Assembly: GCF_030272615.1 (NCBI RefSeq)
Contig: NC_081409.1
Location: 477,308,573-477,372,572, forward strand
Reading direction: 5' to 3'
Source of the DNA: Cryptomeria japonica
Taxonomy: Eukaryota; Streptophyta; Pinopsida; Cupressales; Cupressaceae
DNA: 64,000 bases
The stretch's first letter is position 1. Every line of letters starts with the position of its first letter. Under the pieces are notes generated by a model. The model was not told where the DNA came from and ran no database searches. It saw nothing but the letters and a program-made list of their open reading frames with translations. Shown one piece after another: positions 31,385 through 43,121 of this stretch. Both the position numbers and the translations under genes were made by a program.

Positions 31385-33243
31385 ATATTGATGGATCCTA
31401 AGACACATGAGGTGTTTATTGAGAGGAGTGTTCAATTTGAAGAAAGCTCTCCTAGCTTAGCCTCTCTACCTCCTCCACCTTCCTCCATTGAGGATAGTGA
31501 TGCCAATGATTTAGATGATGAGACTCCTTCAACTCTAACTTGCGGGGTTACACCTCCACAGGGTCCACTTGCAGTTGAGGAGCCTCATTCTCCACCTCCA
31601 CCTAGACCTTGTTGGGCTCGACAGAAACTTGAGTCTATGAGTTCTCTTGTTGGGGATCCTAGAGATACACGGAGGACTTGATCATAGCATCAAGATCTTC
31701 CACATGCACTCACTGCTACAACTTATGATCCACATAAATTTTGAGAAGCATCAGGGGTTCCTGAGTGGGACCAAGATATGGAGGAAGAGTATAGTTCCTT
31801 GATGAGGAACAACACATGGGATTTAGTCCATCTCCTTAAGGGGAGAAAGATGGTTCGATGTAAGTGGATCTATCGATCCAAGTTTGTAGTGGATGGTAGT
31901 GTGGATAAGTTTAAGGCTTGTCTTGTTGCAAAAGGTTTCTCTTAGGTTCCAAGTGTTGACTATACTGAGACCTTTGTGCCCATAGCCAAGATGAACTCCA
32001 TTGGCTTGACACTTGCTATTGCTGCAGCTCATGGTTGGGTTGTAAATCAGATGGATGTGAAGAGTACTTTTCTTCATGGTGATCTTGATGAGGAGATTTA
32101 TATGGAGCAGCTACAGGGTTTCATCCAGGATACTTCCTTGGTTTGCAGACTAAGGAAATCTCTCTATGGCCTTAAGCAAGCCGCCAGGGCTTGGTACGCC
32201 AAGATGGATTCCTTTCTTCTCTCAGCAAGGTTCACCAAGTGTCATTTCAATCTGAATGTATACATTTTGTGATAGGATGACTCTCACTTGATACTTGTGC
32301 TCTATGTTGATGATTTGATCATTATATGGAGCATTGCATCCATCATTAGTAGGGTCAAATCTTCTTTGCATGATAAATTTTCTATGACTGACTTGGGTTT
32401 TTTGCGCTACTTTCTCAGGATAGATATTTCACAATCACCTTCTGGTATTACACTATCACAACCCAAGTATGCTCTTGATCTACTTGCATGCTTTCATATG
32501 GCTAATTGTAAGCCTGCCCTGACTCCCTTTCTTTCAGGAGTCAAGCTTGAGGCTCAATACTCTTCTCCACTAGTTGATGCCACATTGTATCATTAGCTTG
32601 TGGGTAGTCTCATCTACTTGACTCACACACACCCTGATATTTCATTTGTAGTTGGCATGGTTTCTTTCTTCATGCAAGAACCACATGAGCTTCATTGGAA
32701 AGCCGCCAAATGCATCCTTCATTACATCCAGGGTAGACATCACTATGAGATTCACTATGCAACAGGCATAGGACTTCGCTTGGTTGGTTACATAGACTCT
32801 GATTGGGCTGGTGATCTTGATGATCATAAGTCTACTTCAGGTTATAATTTTCACCTTGGTTCAAGCCCCATTTGTTTGTAGAGAAAGAAGCAACATGGTA
32901 TTTCTCTCTCTTCAACTGAGGCTGAGTATCAAGGAGTTGTTAATGCAACAACTGAGACCATTTGGCTTCAGTAGATTCTCACAAAGTTTAGGTTCACCAC
33001 TCCATGACCGACAGTTCTACATTGTGACAATCAGAGTGCTATTGCAATCTCAAAGAACTCGGTCCAGCACTAGTGGACCAAACACATCAAGATCCATATG
33101 CACTATATCCGAGAGCTGATTTAGGAGCAGGTCATTGATTTGCAGTATTGTCCTATAGTGGAGCAGGTTGCTAACATCTTTACCAAACCTTTCACCGAGA
33201 GTAAGTTCCAGCAGTTGCGAGCTCTCTTGGGGGTGCGGGATGT
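31385..33243 (+). pseudogene. RT and RNase H of the plus-strand copia
   Basis: The same frame continues: a Ser/Pro-rich linker (31388-31680), VPEWDQDMEEEY..L..N.TWDLV, then MVRCKWIYRSKF, NQMDVKSTFLHGDLDEEIYMEQ (catalytic Asp), SLYGLKQAARAWY and LYVDDLIII (catalytic Asp pair), and in RNase H YIDSDWAGDLDDHKSTSGY, SSTEAEYQ, CDNQSAIAISKN and a KHIKIHMHYIRE end. Stops occur at 31679, 31742, 31943, 32270, 32594, 32878 and others. Several are TAG where Gln or Trp is expected. Motifs are intact between stops. Confidence 0.9.
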
Positions 33244-33520
33244 CTCATTAGGGGGGGTCAGCTGACTTCTCCTTCCTCTCTTATGGGGGGGACTTTTTCC
33301 TCTTTAAGGTTTTGTCCTTCTTTGAGATTCTTTTGTACATTCATCTCTCTTTTGGGGGGGAGTTTTTTCCCATTGGGTTTTCTCCCTTTCTCCATTTGTG
33401 AGAGATTGCATTGCATAGTTTTTCTTGCATTTGCATTTTGTACATGGGTACCTATCATGGCCTAGTAGCTGGGACCCATCTTGCATTGTTGACTTGAGTC
33501 TTCATTCCCCTAAGTTGCAC

Positions 33521-33531
33521 TTAAGGGGGGG
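33521..33531 (+). promoter_or_regulatory. Polypurine tract of the plus-strand copia
   Basis: TTAAGGGGGGG directly before the 3' LTR start TGTTGGTG at 33532. The preceding ~280 bp after RNase H are non-coding and G-run rich. Confidence 0.9.
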
Positions 33532-33981
33532 TGTTGGTGTGAATAAATATTCATTATGGATATTATTACACTTTACTTAAGTTAACTTAGGATAATGCAT
33601 CTCTTCGTAGTTTGGATTTGAGACACTTAGGGAAGTGTGCACATAGGGATATAGCTTGTAGGATAAATTCCACCTTTTGTGGTCTTATTTTGCTGTTACA
33701 CTCCACATTTGGTGGGTCATCCACCTCTTGTGAAATATTATATTATTTCTCCTACCTACCCCTAGTATTTCTTACCGACCCTTTTTTCTCATTGAGCCAC
33801 ATGTCATGATTGTGTGCTCGTACATCCATATGGCCTTGCCTATATAAGTAGACCCATATTAATTGTATTGGTGAATCCAGTTGATCATTTGCATATTGAT
33901 GAGAATACAGTTTGTTCTTGTCATTATTTTGTCTCTCTTTTATACTTTTCATTGTGCCCTTGATCTTGGCAAAATCTTAGA
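33532..33981 (+). repeat. 3' LTR of the plus-strand copia
   Basis: 450 bp, equal in length to the 5' LTR; ends AAAATCTTAGA where the 5' copy ends AAAACCTCACA. Followed by TSD GCTCT. Confidence 0.93.
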
Positions 33982-33986
33982 GCTCT
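33982..33986. repeat. Target-site duplication GCTCT, right copy
   Basis: Equal to 27739-27743. Removing the element and one copy restores a continuous gag frame on the minus strand. Confidence 0.9.
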
Positions 33987-34300
33987 CTTCCTTAGCTTGC
34001 TTGACATGCTCATCACCTCCATAAATAGTTTCCAATGTGTCCCATAAATCTTTAGGAGTTTCCTTATCTTATACATCAATGAACTCAATATCAGACAAAC
34101 TGCTAATAAGGGCTTCCATAACTTGCCCATTTTCTTCAATCTCTTTTTTGATCATCGGTTAAAGTGCCAGTGGGGATTACATAGACATTCTCAACATAGC
34201 TCTAGTGTTGAGCACCCAAACTCTTGATATAGATCTTCATTCCATCCTTCCATATTTTGTAGTTATCTCTATTGAACTTAGGACCTTCCCTCTTCATCAT
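33987..34300 (-). pseudogene. gag N-terminal part, minus-strand copia
   Basis: ATG at 34300-34298 on the minus strand opens MMKREGPKFNRDNYKIWKDGMK, the N-xxNY-xxWK start of copia gag. It is followed by a TAG at about 34200, a disturbed frame near 34145, then EALISSL.DIEF and DTLETIYGGDEHVKQAKEES up to the insertion point. It continues at 27738 on the other side of the nested element. Confidence 0.85.
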
Positions 34301-34355
34301 TAAGGCAGGATCTTTTACCTCAAGCGGTTAAGCTTATATCACCGAGGACCTGGAG

Positions 34356-34369
34356 TTTCTCTGATACCA
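34356..34369 (-). promoter_or_regulatory. Primer-binding site of the minus-strand copia
   Basis: The minus strand reads TGGTATCAGAGAAA two bases after the 5' LTR end (..ATTCATCA), an initiator-Met-type site. Confidence 0.82.
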
Positions 34370-34371
34370 AT

Positions 34372-35793
34372 TGATGAATAATGATGAACAAAAAATACAC
34401 TAACTGGTACTGAGAGGGGGGGGTGAATCAATACATACAAAAACTTCTTAGCAACTTATTAGGTTAAAACAATGCTAACCGGTTGTCTTCATTATTGAAC
34501 TTAACCATGGCAATACCGGTTAAACATAGTAAGACTTCAGACAATATAAACCTGTAAAACTGAACACTTCAAATACATTCAATACTTGATAACTACTTCA
34601 CCCATAAACATATGCATGTGGTATGTCAGAAATACCATAACCATTAGCTCTACATGCATAATCACTTAAACAAAGAATGCTTAATCATCACAGGAAAAAT
34701 GCACAACTCATGACACAGAGATTTTTCACGTGGAAACCCAAATGGGAAAAACCACGGTGGGGATGAATACCCACAAGCTTTCTTTGAACTTTTTTGAAGC
34801 TCTCTATGTTAGGAGCCTAGTCCGGTTAAATACTTTACAATAAGATTCTGCTAGGAACCGATCCTGTTAAAGATCACCTGGTTAAGGGATGGCTATATAC
34901 CCTATTAAAGGTTGAAACCTTGTTAAAGGTTACCTTGCTAGAGGATTTAAAAAACTCAATGAACTTGAGTCACCTGGTTAGAGGATTTACAGTGAGCCTG
35001 TTAAAGCTACCCAGCAAAGGGATTTTCCTTCTGTTGAAATTGTTAGAAGACAATAGGTAAAACTCTGATCTGATAACAACACTATATGCTAAGGTAGATC
35101 CTTTTCAGTTCCTCTACTCTACAATCACACTCTGCAGTTTTCACTCATTGGTCTAGCAAGTATATCATCACTCAGATACACACAACTTTTTCCAACACTT
35201 ACAATATCAAAACTCATTGACCTTATAGACAAGAATTAGGTCGGTAACACAAACCCTAAACCCTAAGCATCTTAGGTTTACAATTACAAGTGGTCCAATT
35301 CTGACCGTCCAAACACTTTTCATAGAATGAAACAATCTTAAATAGATCACAAGTCAGTTTTCATTGTCTATTCTTCACCGCACATAGAAATCAGTAACCC
35401 ATCACACTTTCTTCTCATACCACTAAGAAGAATGTTCATTCCCAAGGTAGACATTTAATGCACTCAATCTTCACATGCAAGATCCTCAAGGAAATCCTTC
35501 AAGTGCACAAAACTAACGTGGCTTCTTGATCTCATCCTTATTTCTTAGCTAACTCATCACAAATTATCATCGGTTGCATCACACAAGCTAGATTGCCAAA
35601 CTGGAAACCCTAAAGCTGAGACTACCAACTAGTAATCACACTTAGTGAAACCTTGACACCGATTCACTACATCTCTTCATACTGTTTGACCCTTGCCGCT
35701 TCCAAGCTTCATACTAGTGCATACCAGTGTACCTATTTGAACACATATTGACATCAATGACAACATACTTTGTCACCAGTTCATCATATGCCA
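34372..35793 (-). repeat. 5' LTR of the minus-strand copia
   Basis: On the minus strand, TGGCATATGATGAACTGG at 35793 to ..TTCATCA at 34372, about 1422 bp. The boundary is fixed by the match to the 3' LTR stub (23688) at one end and the primer-binding site at the other. It includes a G-run, GAGAGGGGGGGG-like, near 34420 on the plus strand. Confidence 0.82.
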
Positions 35794-38700
35794 ATACTTA
35801 TGGTGGGTATAAATATGATGTTATGTAATCATTTGTAGGGGCAGAGGAAGTAGAATTGAGAATAAGGATTGAGATTTGCATTTTATGATCCGGTTGATTC
35901 TTAGAGTCTCGGTTGGATTGTATCTAGCTGATAGCCTGCATGCAACTAGTTAACTACCAGATGTTCTTTGATGATTATATGATGATAGCCAGATGGTTGC
36001 CGGAAGTTATAAAGCAATAATATGATCTGTTTATGTAATCTTGTTATGTTTTCTTGCTTCTTTCACTATGTTACTCTTGCTGCATAAGCCAGATGATTCT
36101 CTTTGAGGGTTTTACTAGTTATGGATGCATCATTCTAGGAAGTTAATTTATTTGAGAACATTAGAAATGGTATTGGTCATTTCTAAAGGTGGATTCAACC
36201 ATGGCTAACACTAGATGCTCCACCTTTTCCCATATCAACATATCCAAGCCTCTTCATGGAGATGGTGTCTTCATGGTTGAGGATAGAAAGTGGATTCACC
36301 CATTTGACTATGAGAGTCTACTATTATAATGCAAAATATGATTTGTTACAAGACATCTTCCTTCCTAAGTGTCTATATCATCATTATAGGATTATGAGCT
36401 CTACTACTTGGTGATGAAATACCCTTCCCAATCATTTTATTATTGATACTATTGTTGTTCATAACTCTCTAGTGGAAAAGGTTCCTTATTCCACCTCCTT
36501 GTTGGTGGGTCATGATGTGGTTGTGGAGACTCATCCTAAGGTGGATTACCCAAAGAATGATACAACATTTTCTATTTCATCAAACTTTGCAAGAATGACT
36601 TCTTTCAAATTAGTTCAACATTGCAAACATCACATGGCCTCATTGCTTAGCCAATGGACTATGTGGAGACTCTTGTTGCTAAACAAGTAGTGCATTCCAT
36701 GCTCCATTTGAATTTCTCCAATAGATTTTTTTCCTTGTGAGGTTACTCAAGATTAGGCAATGGTGGATGAAGTCTTCCTCTCTCCATATTTGATAAAGTA
36801 TTAAAAATATGTATATTGGATGATTGTTCAGAGAAAGAAAGATCTTCCTAAATATATTTTAGAATCCAATCCTTATATTACATGTGTGAATATTATATAG
36901 AAGGTGTCATGCATTTTATAGATTTTTTATTTGTTTGGGTTTTCTCTTATGATGCTTGGTTGTACTTGTGTTGTTTGATTTTGTGTCCTATTCTAGGACA
37001 ACTAGTGTTATCTTGATATTTTGTTGTAATTGTTTTGGAGGTCCCAATAAAACAAATTTAACCTTTAAGGTTTTGATATTTTATTGTTATGGGATAGTGT
37101 GGTTGTGATTTTACTATTGTTTTGACTTTTATGTTGGTTTTTGTTGTAAAAGGTTCTAAGGCCCCTTCAAAACTCATTTTACCCATATAATAAAAATTGA
37201 TTACAAAGAGGGTCATCTCTTATATAAAGTTTAGAGATAAAATGAATAAACATGACGCATGTAATGGATAACATGACATGACAAAGGTACTAAAAATAAA
37301 ATTAAATAAATCTCAAATAGTGACTTTATTACATAGATAAGTCTTATTTTATAATACCCCCTCATAAGGTTTACTGCACCAAAAATAAAACATAATATCG
37401 TAATATCAAAAAGAAACTACAAACACTCAAAACAAAATTCTATAGAAGGTTTTGTTTGAAAAGGAATATAGACCAAGTGGAATTCCATTAAGTTTCCTTG
37501 TTACCCTAGTAAAGGTTAACCCCCAAAATAAATTCTTGAGTTACTATATTACCACCTCCTCAAAGTCTTGAATCGTCGATATCTCAAATTATTAGACAAC
37601 AATTCATGCTGAAATCCATTATGCACTATCAAGTTGTCTCATGACCCTCATAAGTGAATAAATCCCAAGGCCTATATGCTTCCAAACTATCTAGGTAACC
37701 ATCCATACTGATCTTTCTTTGCATTTAATTTCTTCCTATCTTCAAAGTGTGGGCTTCTTTATAGTGCATAGAATAAAATGTATTCACTATTGTCAAATTT
37801 AATGAATTTTCAACTATTCCTATAGTGGCTATATTGATAAGACATAACTTCTTCCAATTATCCTGGAAGCATACTAATTCTACAAATAATAATAAATTGT
37901 GTTTGCATCAAAATCCTCATTAAAAATGGAACAAACAAAATCCTATCAAACTTCTTCTTCATTCTATTTCTCATGGTCTTACATGATTAATAGTAACTAT
38001 TATAATTACTGTGAATTGTTATCTAATTCAAACTTTCCAACATTGAACTCTTGATAAAACATTAGTTGAATCAACCCATTTACTATCATTAACTCTATAT
38101 AATTACCTTACACATGAAAAGTTGAGCAAATTTTATTTTTTTAGAGGCGTATAACAACTAAATTTGTAACACATACTAGAAAAATTTGTAAAAACTTGTA
38201 AATACCTTCCATAAAATTCCACAAACCCTAATCATAGGGTTCTACAAAAAAAAAAAGTTGTAAAAAACTTGCATGCATATGTGCCCATTATAGATTTGGT
38301 AAACCATAACCACTAATTTAAAATACCTAGTTGTGAAATATAGCTTAGGACAACCTACAAACCCTAGTCATTTGTTGGTTGAAAATTTTGTAAACTGGAA
38401 GGGTTTACAAAATATGAGTTCAGCGATAGTCAGTGAGATTAAATCTCTCTTCACAAAGGGGAGGTTGTCTTATTATTGCCTTTCCAATTAGGGAACTAGT
38501 ATCTACTCTAAAAACAACTATTTATTCTATCCAAGGATGTTACAATCATTCAATTCTCTATTTTCAGAATGAATGTTTCCTTATTCTCTTTCTTCAGAAC
38601 AAAGGGTTTTACTTAAAATTCTTGAAACTTTCAAGACACTATCATGAGCAATAATAACTGATAAATAGTTAAGCTGAACTTAAAAACTACCTAACAATGT

Positions 38701-39739
38701 AACAATGCAATTTATACATTTTAAAACTTGCATAGCACAAAGACTTCCACAATTTCTTACCAAGTTCTAAATAATAAAGATAATATTGTATTGAAGCACA
38801 AAGAATTTCATAAAGAATATTACCTAAAACATATGAGAAAGAGAATTGGTAGCTCAAAGAGTTATCAAAATTTTCTCTCTTGACTCTGACTTCTAATTTA
38901 TAAACTTGATATTGTAGCTCAAAGACTTGCAACTATCAAATTCAAATCTCTTTTAAAACTCACAATAATAACTATTTACTTCAAGTAAATTTAAGGTAAT
39001 ATAATTGAATTGACATAAGAACATTGCACTCATGCAATAATGCTTCAAAAAAAAAGTTTGAAGGCAAAATTGATCCTTTATTCACTTGAAAAGATGTATC
39101 ACATATAAGCACAAAGTCTCAAAATGTTACACAATCTGACAAAGTTTTATTGCAATGCTAAAAGATGATTATTTGTAAAGAAGCCCCTCATATTTATAGA
39201 GGAGAGCTTATGAAAAAAATAGGGAAATTTGCAACTAATTTTGACTTATTCAACAATAGAGTCCTATTTCACTTTGGACTTACACGTTGTTGTTACATGT
39301 CATTTTATATATACAAAAAGACACCTAAAGTGTCGATTGCAAATTACAAAAATGTATCCACAACTAAAAGAAATAAAATTAACCTAGTGTCATCAGAAAC
39401 TTCTTTTCCATTTTGATCTTGTTTCAAAAACTCTTCATGATCCTCTTACTAGGAGATGGCTCCATCATCTGTCAGGAAGCATGAACTACATCATTATTTG
39501 GAACAAATCTTCCAAAGTTGGACGGAAACTATCATCATGATGTATTAAAAAGAATCCCATGAAAAACACTTCTTCCATTTGAAAGTCTTGCTTGAAGAAG
39601 ACTATTTGTAGTCATGCTTTAGATTCACAAAAATCAGGTTCAAAAACCCTAATTATGCCTTGAAAATACCATGGTGCAAATAAAACTTGTCACTATGATT
39701 CACACTTAGTATAAATTTTTACTTACATGTTGTAATGAC
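35794..39739. other. AT-rich stretch without recognisable genes
   Basis: About 3.9 kb with no frame that I can tie to a protein family. Short open frames (for example 36472-36690) show no motif. Possibly old, unrecognisable transposon DNA. Confidence 0.5.
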
Positions 39740-40150
39740 ATAGTTCGGGCTTATAATCCCAAACTAAAATTTGTTTATTAGTGGTCCGACTAGGTGTACT
39801 TTGGGGTTGTAAACCCAAACTAAATAGGTGAAACACTTTAGGTGTGGTTTGGGGTTATAAACCCGAACTACACATTGTGATTGAAAATGGGAGTTCAGTG
39901 TAGTTTAGGGTTGTAATCCCAAACTAAACTTAGAAAATATCACGATGTAATACTCCAAACTATACATGGAAAGGGAAGGACTTCAGTATAGTTCGTAGTT
40001 GTAAACCCGAACTACACTTAAAGGGTAAGATCGATGTAGTTCAAAGTTCTAACTTTGAATTGCACTTATAATATGATTTTTTTATAAAGTGTCTAGTTCG
40101 GACTTGTAATTATGAACTACACCTATAGGGTGTACATGCTTTTTGATAAA
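39740..40150. repeat. Array of short palindromes with arms like GTAGTTCGGGTT / AACCCGAACTAC
   Basis: Seven imperfect palindromes follow one another about 40-65 bp apart. Examples: AGTTCGGGCTTATAATCCCA with the other arm AACT (about 39746); GTGTGGTTTGGGGTTATAAA with CCCGAACTACAC (39842); GTGTAGTTTAGGGTTGTAAT with CCCAAACTAAAC (39898); a copy at about 39970 ending AACCCGAACTACAC; and one at about 40035 whose arms are CAAAGTT/AACTTTG. The loop is usually TTATAA or TTGTAA. Each could fold as a ~12 bp stem. I know of no named feature with this layout. Confidence 0.7.
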
Positions 40151-42233
40151 TATGTGCATTTTAGGTTTGTAACATTGAAATGTACAAGTATTAAGACATG
40201 AAAAAATGGAGTTTAACTCCAAAAATACACTGAAAATTAAATCTAACTCCTAAAAAGATACTTAATTAATCTTGTAGACCGATGTGCTTAGAGCACATGT
40301 GCTAAAAAATTGAGATTTTTTTAGGGGTTATCCCATTATTTGAGCGAGCCAAAATTGAGGATAACACCATCATAGAATAAAAACCCTAGTCATAACTTGT
40401 AGCAATAAAATATAGCACAAAATGAAAATAATGATTCTTTCAAACAACCATTGAAAATTCACCCAAGATTTTGCATAAAGCCTATTTTTATTTAAAAAAT
40501 CCTAGGTGCGACATGATTCCATGTCATTAGGAGCAATTTTTTTTGTGAAAATTCATTTGTGATTCTATAGAAAACCTCTATTATTTTGCATAAGATTAGT
40601 AGTGATTTTTAAAAAGACCCTTGCACAACTTTTAACGAAATAAATCCATGATTGTAGACAAAATGTCACACTTTTAAAAGAATTGATAATTATTTGGAGA
40701 AAATAGCCTACACACTTTCAAAAAAATAACACACAACTTAAGTAGGAAAAGATCGATAATTGATATTGACTCGGTAGGAAATAGGTTGCAATAAAAGAGG
40801 ACCTTAGAGGAATAAAATTTTGTGCATTGGGGAGCCCTAAACCTAAAAATTTCTATGTTATGATCTACCAAGAGAAGGGTGAACAAAATCAACCAATAAT
40901 GCATTTTCACCTATATTGGCCCAAATTTGTGACACCATCATAGGCATTTACCTATGCCTTTGATGAGCTTTGGTGCAGCATCCAATGAAAAGAATAGAAA
41001 TTTTTTGAATCAATGAGTGTAAGCGAGAGTGAGGGTTTGGACATTGTCTTTGAGAATCGATGAGGATTTTGATTTTTAAATGCTCTTGTGAACCCATACA
41101 AGTGGAGAAACAGGTTTAGTATCTTTCTCTGTAAGTAATCTCTTAATCCCAACATACACATCCTTGGGGTGAGTTGTAAAACTTTAATGTGGATCAAGGG
41201 CTTCTCAAATTGCTTATTTGATTTAAAATTATATTTGCATTTAAGTATCCCAATTGCTTGTAGCATTGATTCTCTCCTAGGTCTCAACATTTATTACACT
41301 ATGGGAACAAATAATAAGTAAATTATGGAGAGGGATGTTGAGCCCCAAACAAGGAAGATGTTTATAAAGAAATCCTTGTTAAAATAATAGAGAAAAAGAT
41401 GTTTTAAGATGCATTCATGGGATACTCTATTGAAGTGTCAATTTACAACATTTGCAACCCTAAATGATCACACCTATAGTGAAGAAGTGCCAATGCTTGT
41501 AGAACAAGGTAAACACTCTTCAAGTATATTTGTTTTATCCCCAAACCACAATATGGTACATGCAACTAATAAGAAAGAGTTTACTTAAAAAAACAAAGTG
41601 AAATTATTTGCTATTGTAAACATATATAGAATACTCACAAGAATATTCTTAGAACAATGGTTTATTAATATTTGGTTTGAGAAATAAGGCATATAGTTCT
41701 CTTTTGTCATTTAATTCAAAAAGGTCTATTCTTAATTATTTTTAAAGTGCATGATATGTAGAAGAAAATTATAGAAAAAAAATACTAGATGATTGTAGAC
41801 TCAATCTTTAGGTCCATCTTTTGGTCTCCTAAATTGATATCAAAAGAAATTTTGTCTCTTTCCTACCCAAAGTGGGTAATAATAAAAAAATTCTCCCAAT
41901 TACAAGTCTTTTTACCTCAACTTGTATCTCACTTTGGCAAAATTATAAGGGTTGGACATACAAATGCCACCCTTATACATATGGAAGAGAGAGATCTATT
42001 CTCATTGGCTCTTGGTGTGGATTTTTGAAATATTATCAAGATTTAACTTGGTAATAAATCTTTATTACGTGGCATTGAAGCTCTAAGAATTTGGAATGCT
42101 TGCTTCCTCTATGAGGAGGGGCATCTTCAGTGTAACTACCCCATCATTAAGAATTTTTTTTATTTCCCTAGACTAGTTCAAATTGATGTCAATATAAGTC
42201 CATCTTCATATATCCACAATGGTAACCTTGTAG
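40151..42233. other. AT-rich stretch, no clear gene
   Basis: No solid coding region. A weak frame at 41789-42028 on the plus strand has a YPKWVII...HFGKI...RVGHTNATLIHME pattern that distantly recalls the DUF4283 region of plant LINE-type ORFs, too faint to annotate as such. Confidence 0.4.
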
Positions 42234-42620
42234 ACCCTCCAAGCTTTTCTTTAGATACTTATTATTTTGATATGTTAGACTATGTTTGGCTCATTATGTT
42301 TGTTTTATTTCATTGGTGTGTGTGAGTGGATTTCGTGGGCATTCTTCAACATTGTAGGCTGACCCTCATGGGTTGAGACATAGAGTAAGGGTCCAATGGG
42401 ACCCGAATGATGATACTTCAGCTACTTGCAAGGATGTAGAGCAGATGAGAGAGTTGTACCCCTTCTTGTTTGTAGGCTTCCAAGAGTAACCCTAGTTCTA
42501 GGGGGGAGGATGTAGTACCCCTCCATGATTTTCTTTAGATACTTATTATTTTGACTTGTTAGACTATGTTTGGCTCATTATGTGTGCATTATTTCATTGG
42601 TGTGTGTGTGTGTAGATACA
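42234..42620 (+). mobile_element. Remnant of a Ty3/gypsy element: chromodomain-like tail, polypurine tract, LTR start
   Basis: An open stretch at 42358-42489 reads HRVRVQWDPNDDTSATCKDVEQMRELYPFLF and stops at TAA; it resembles the end of an integrase chromodomain (V-Q-W...S-A-T-W-E-D...YP-F). Eleven bases of polypurine tract (42500-42510) and an LTR start TGTAGTACCCCT (42511) follow. A ~90 bp direct repeat (TTTCTTTAGATACTTATTA...) occurs at about 42247 and 42530, consistent with a 5' LTR piece fused to the 3' end of the element by deletion. Confidence 0.6.
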
Positions 42621-43009
42621 TTCATGTGACCAATGTCAGTGGACTGTTTTATGATGCTTATATGTTTCAAGACATGATTATTGCTATACTTTATTTTAGA
42701 TGAACATATTGATGTTAGTGATGGTATACTTATGATTTAGATTATATAATAGTGACTTATTATGATGCTTTATGTGATGTTAATCTATGATAAGATGTTA
42801 TTATTTAGATTTGGTGATTGGTTATTGATGCTATTGATGCTTTATGGATTTTATGTGTAGAATGGATCTTTATTGTACTGTTTGCAAGAGGATTAGGGTG
42901 AAAGGAATGAGTTTTTATTACTCCTTCATGAGCTCCATACAACATCACGATTGCATTTCACTAGATGGAATATATATATATAGTGCCATAAATTATACAC
43001 TCCTAATTA
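42621..43009. other. Non-coding stretch
   Basis: AT-rich with a (TA)n run near 42970; probably includes LTR sequence of the preceding remnant. No gene seen. Confidence 0.4.
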
Positions 43010-43121
43010 GGGTTGTCCATTCCATGCTTAGTTAGCCCGCCTTAGTGTTTCCCATTGCATCTTTCATTTATAAGGCTCCTTTAAGTATTTACTTAAATCT
43101 AAACTCATCTCTCAATAATTC
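43010..43121 (+). repeat. Left-end partial unit of the 1.30 kb tandem array
   Basis: TTGTCCATTCCATGCTTAGT...TCTCTCAATAATTC matches the last ~110 bp of the units at 55190 onwards (for example 56380-56490). The array is split here by the LARD-like element. Confidence 0.8.
43117..43121. repeat. Target-site duplication AATTC, left copy
   Basis: AATTC directly before the LTR start at 43122; equals 55190-55194. Confidence 0.9.

Larger units (their letters stand above)
27744..33981 (+). mobile_element. Ty1/copia retrotransposon on the plus strand, nested in the minus-strand copia gag
   Basis: A 6238 bp element with two LTRs of exactly 450 bp, an initiator-Met-type primer-binding site, polypurine tract AAGGGGGGG abutting the 3' LTR, and TSD GCTCT. 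Coding order is gag, protease, integrase, RT, RNase H. By eye the LTRs differ at about 16 of 450 positions, so the insertion is moderately old. Stops, at least two frameshifts and lost catalytic residues make it non-autonomous now. Confidence 0.93.
23583..35793 (-). mobile_element. Ty1/copia retrotransposon on the minus strand, decayed, interrupted by another copia
   Basis: Minus-strand element: 5' LTR 35793-34372, primer-binding site 34369-34356, gag start 34300, protease/zinc knuckle near 27270-26980, integrase about 26830-25900, RT about 25560-24490, RNase H to 23956, polypurine tract just right of 23688, and a 106 bp stub of the 3' LTR. The copia order (PR-INT-RT-RH) is clear. A second copia (27744-33981) sits inside gag. 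Stops and a frameshift in gag and many stops in pol show it is old. The 3' LTR beyond 23583 is lost, so the element's far TSD cannot be tested. Confidence 0.88.

Noticed and set aside
35260-35275. Telomere-like AACCCTAAACCCTAA
   Set aside because: Only two units, inside a copia LTR; a chance or telo-box-like word, not a telomeric tract.
36472-36690. Possible protein-coding frame (72 codons)
   Set aside because: No family resemblance, no splice or promoter context, and AT-rich surroundings.
39740-40150. CRISPR-like array
   Set aside because: Repeats are palindromic but vary in sequence and length, spacers are not uniform, there are no cas genes, and the DNA is eukaryotic.
41789-42028. LINE ORF1 (DUF4283-like) fragment
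   Set aside because: Only a faint resemblance (PKW...HFGKI) with no zinc knuckle or RT nearby; not enough to call.
42600-42616. GT microsatellite
   Set aside because: Too short to be notable; lies in LTR-like sequence of the gypsy remnant.
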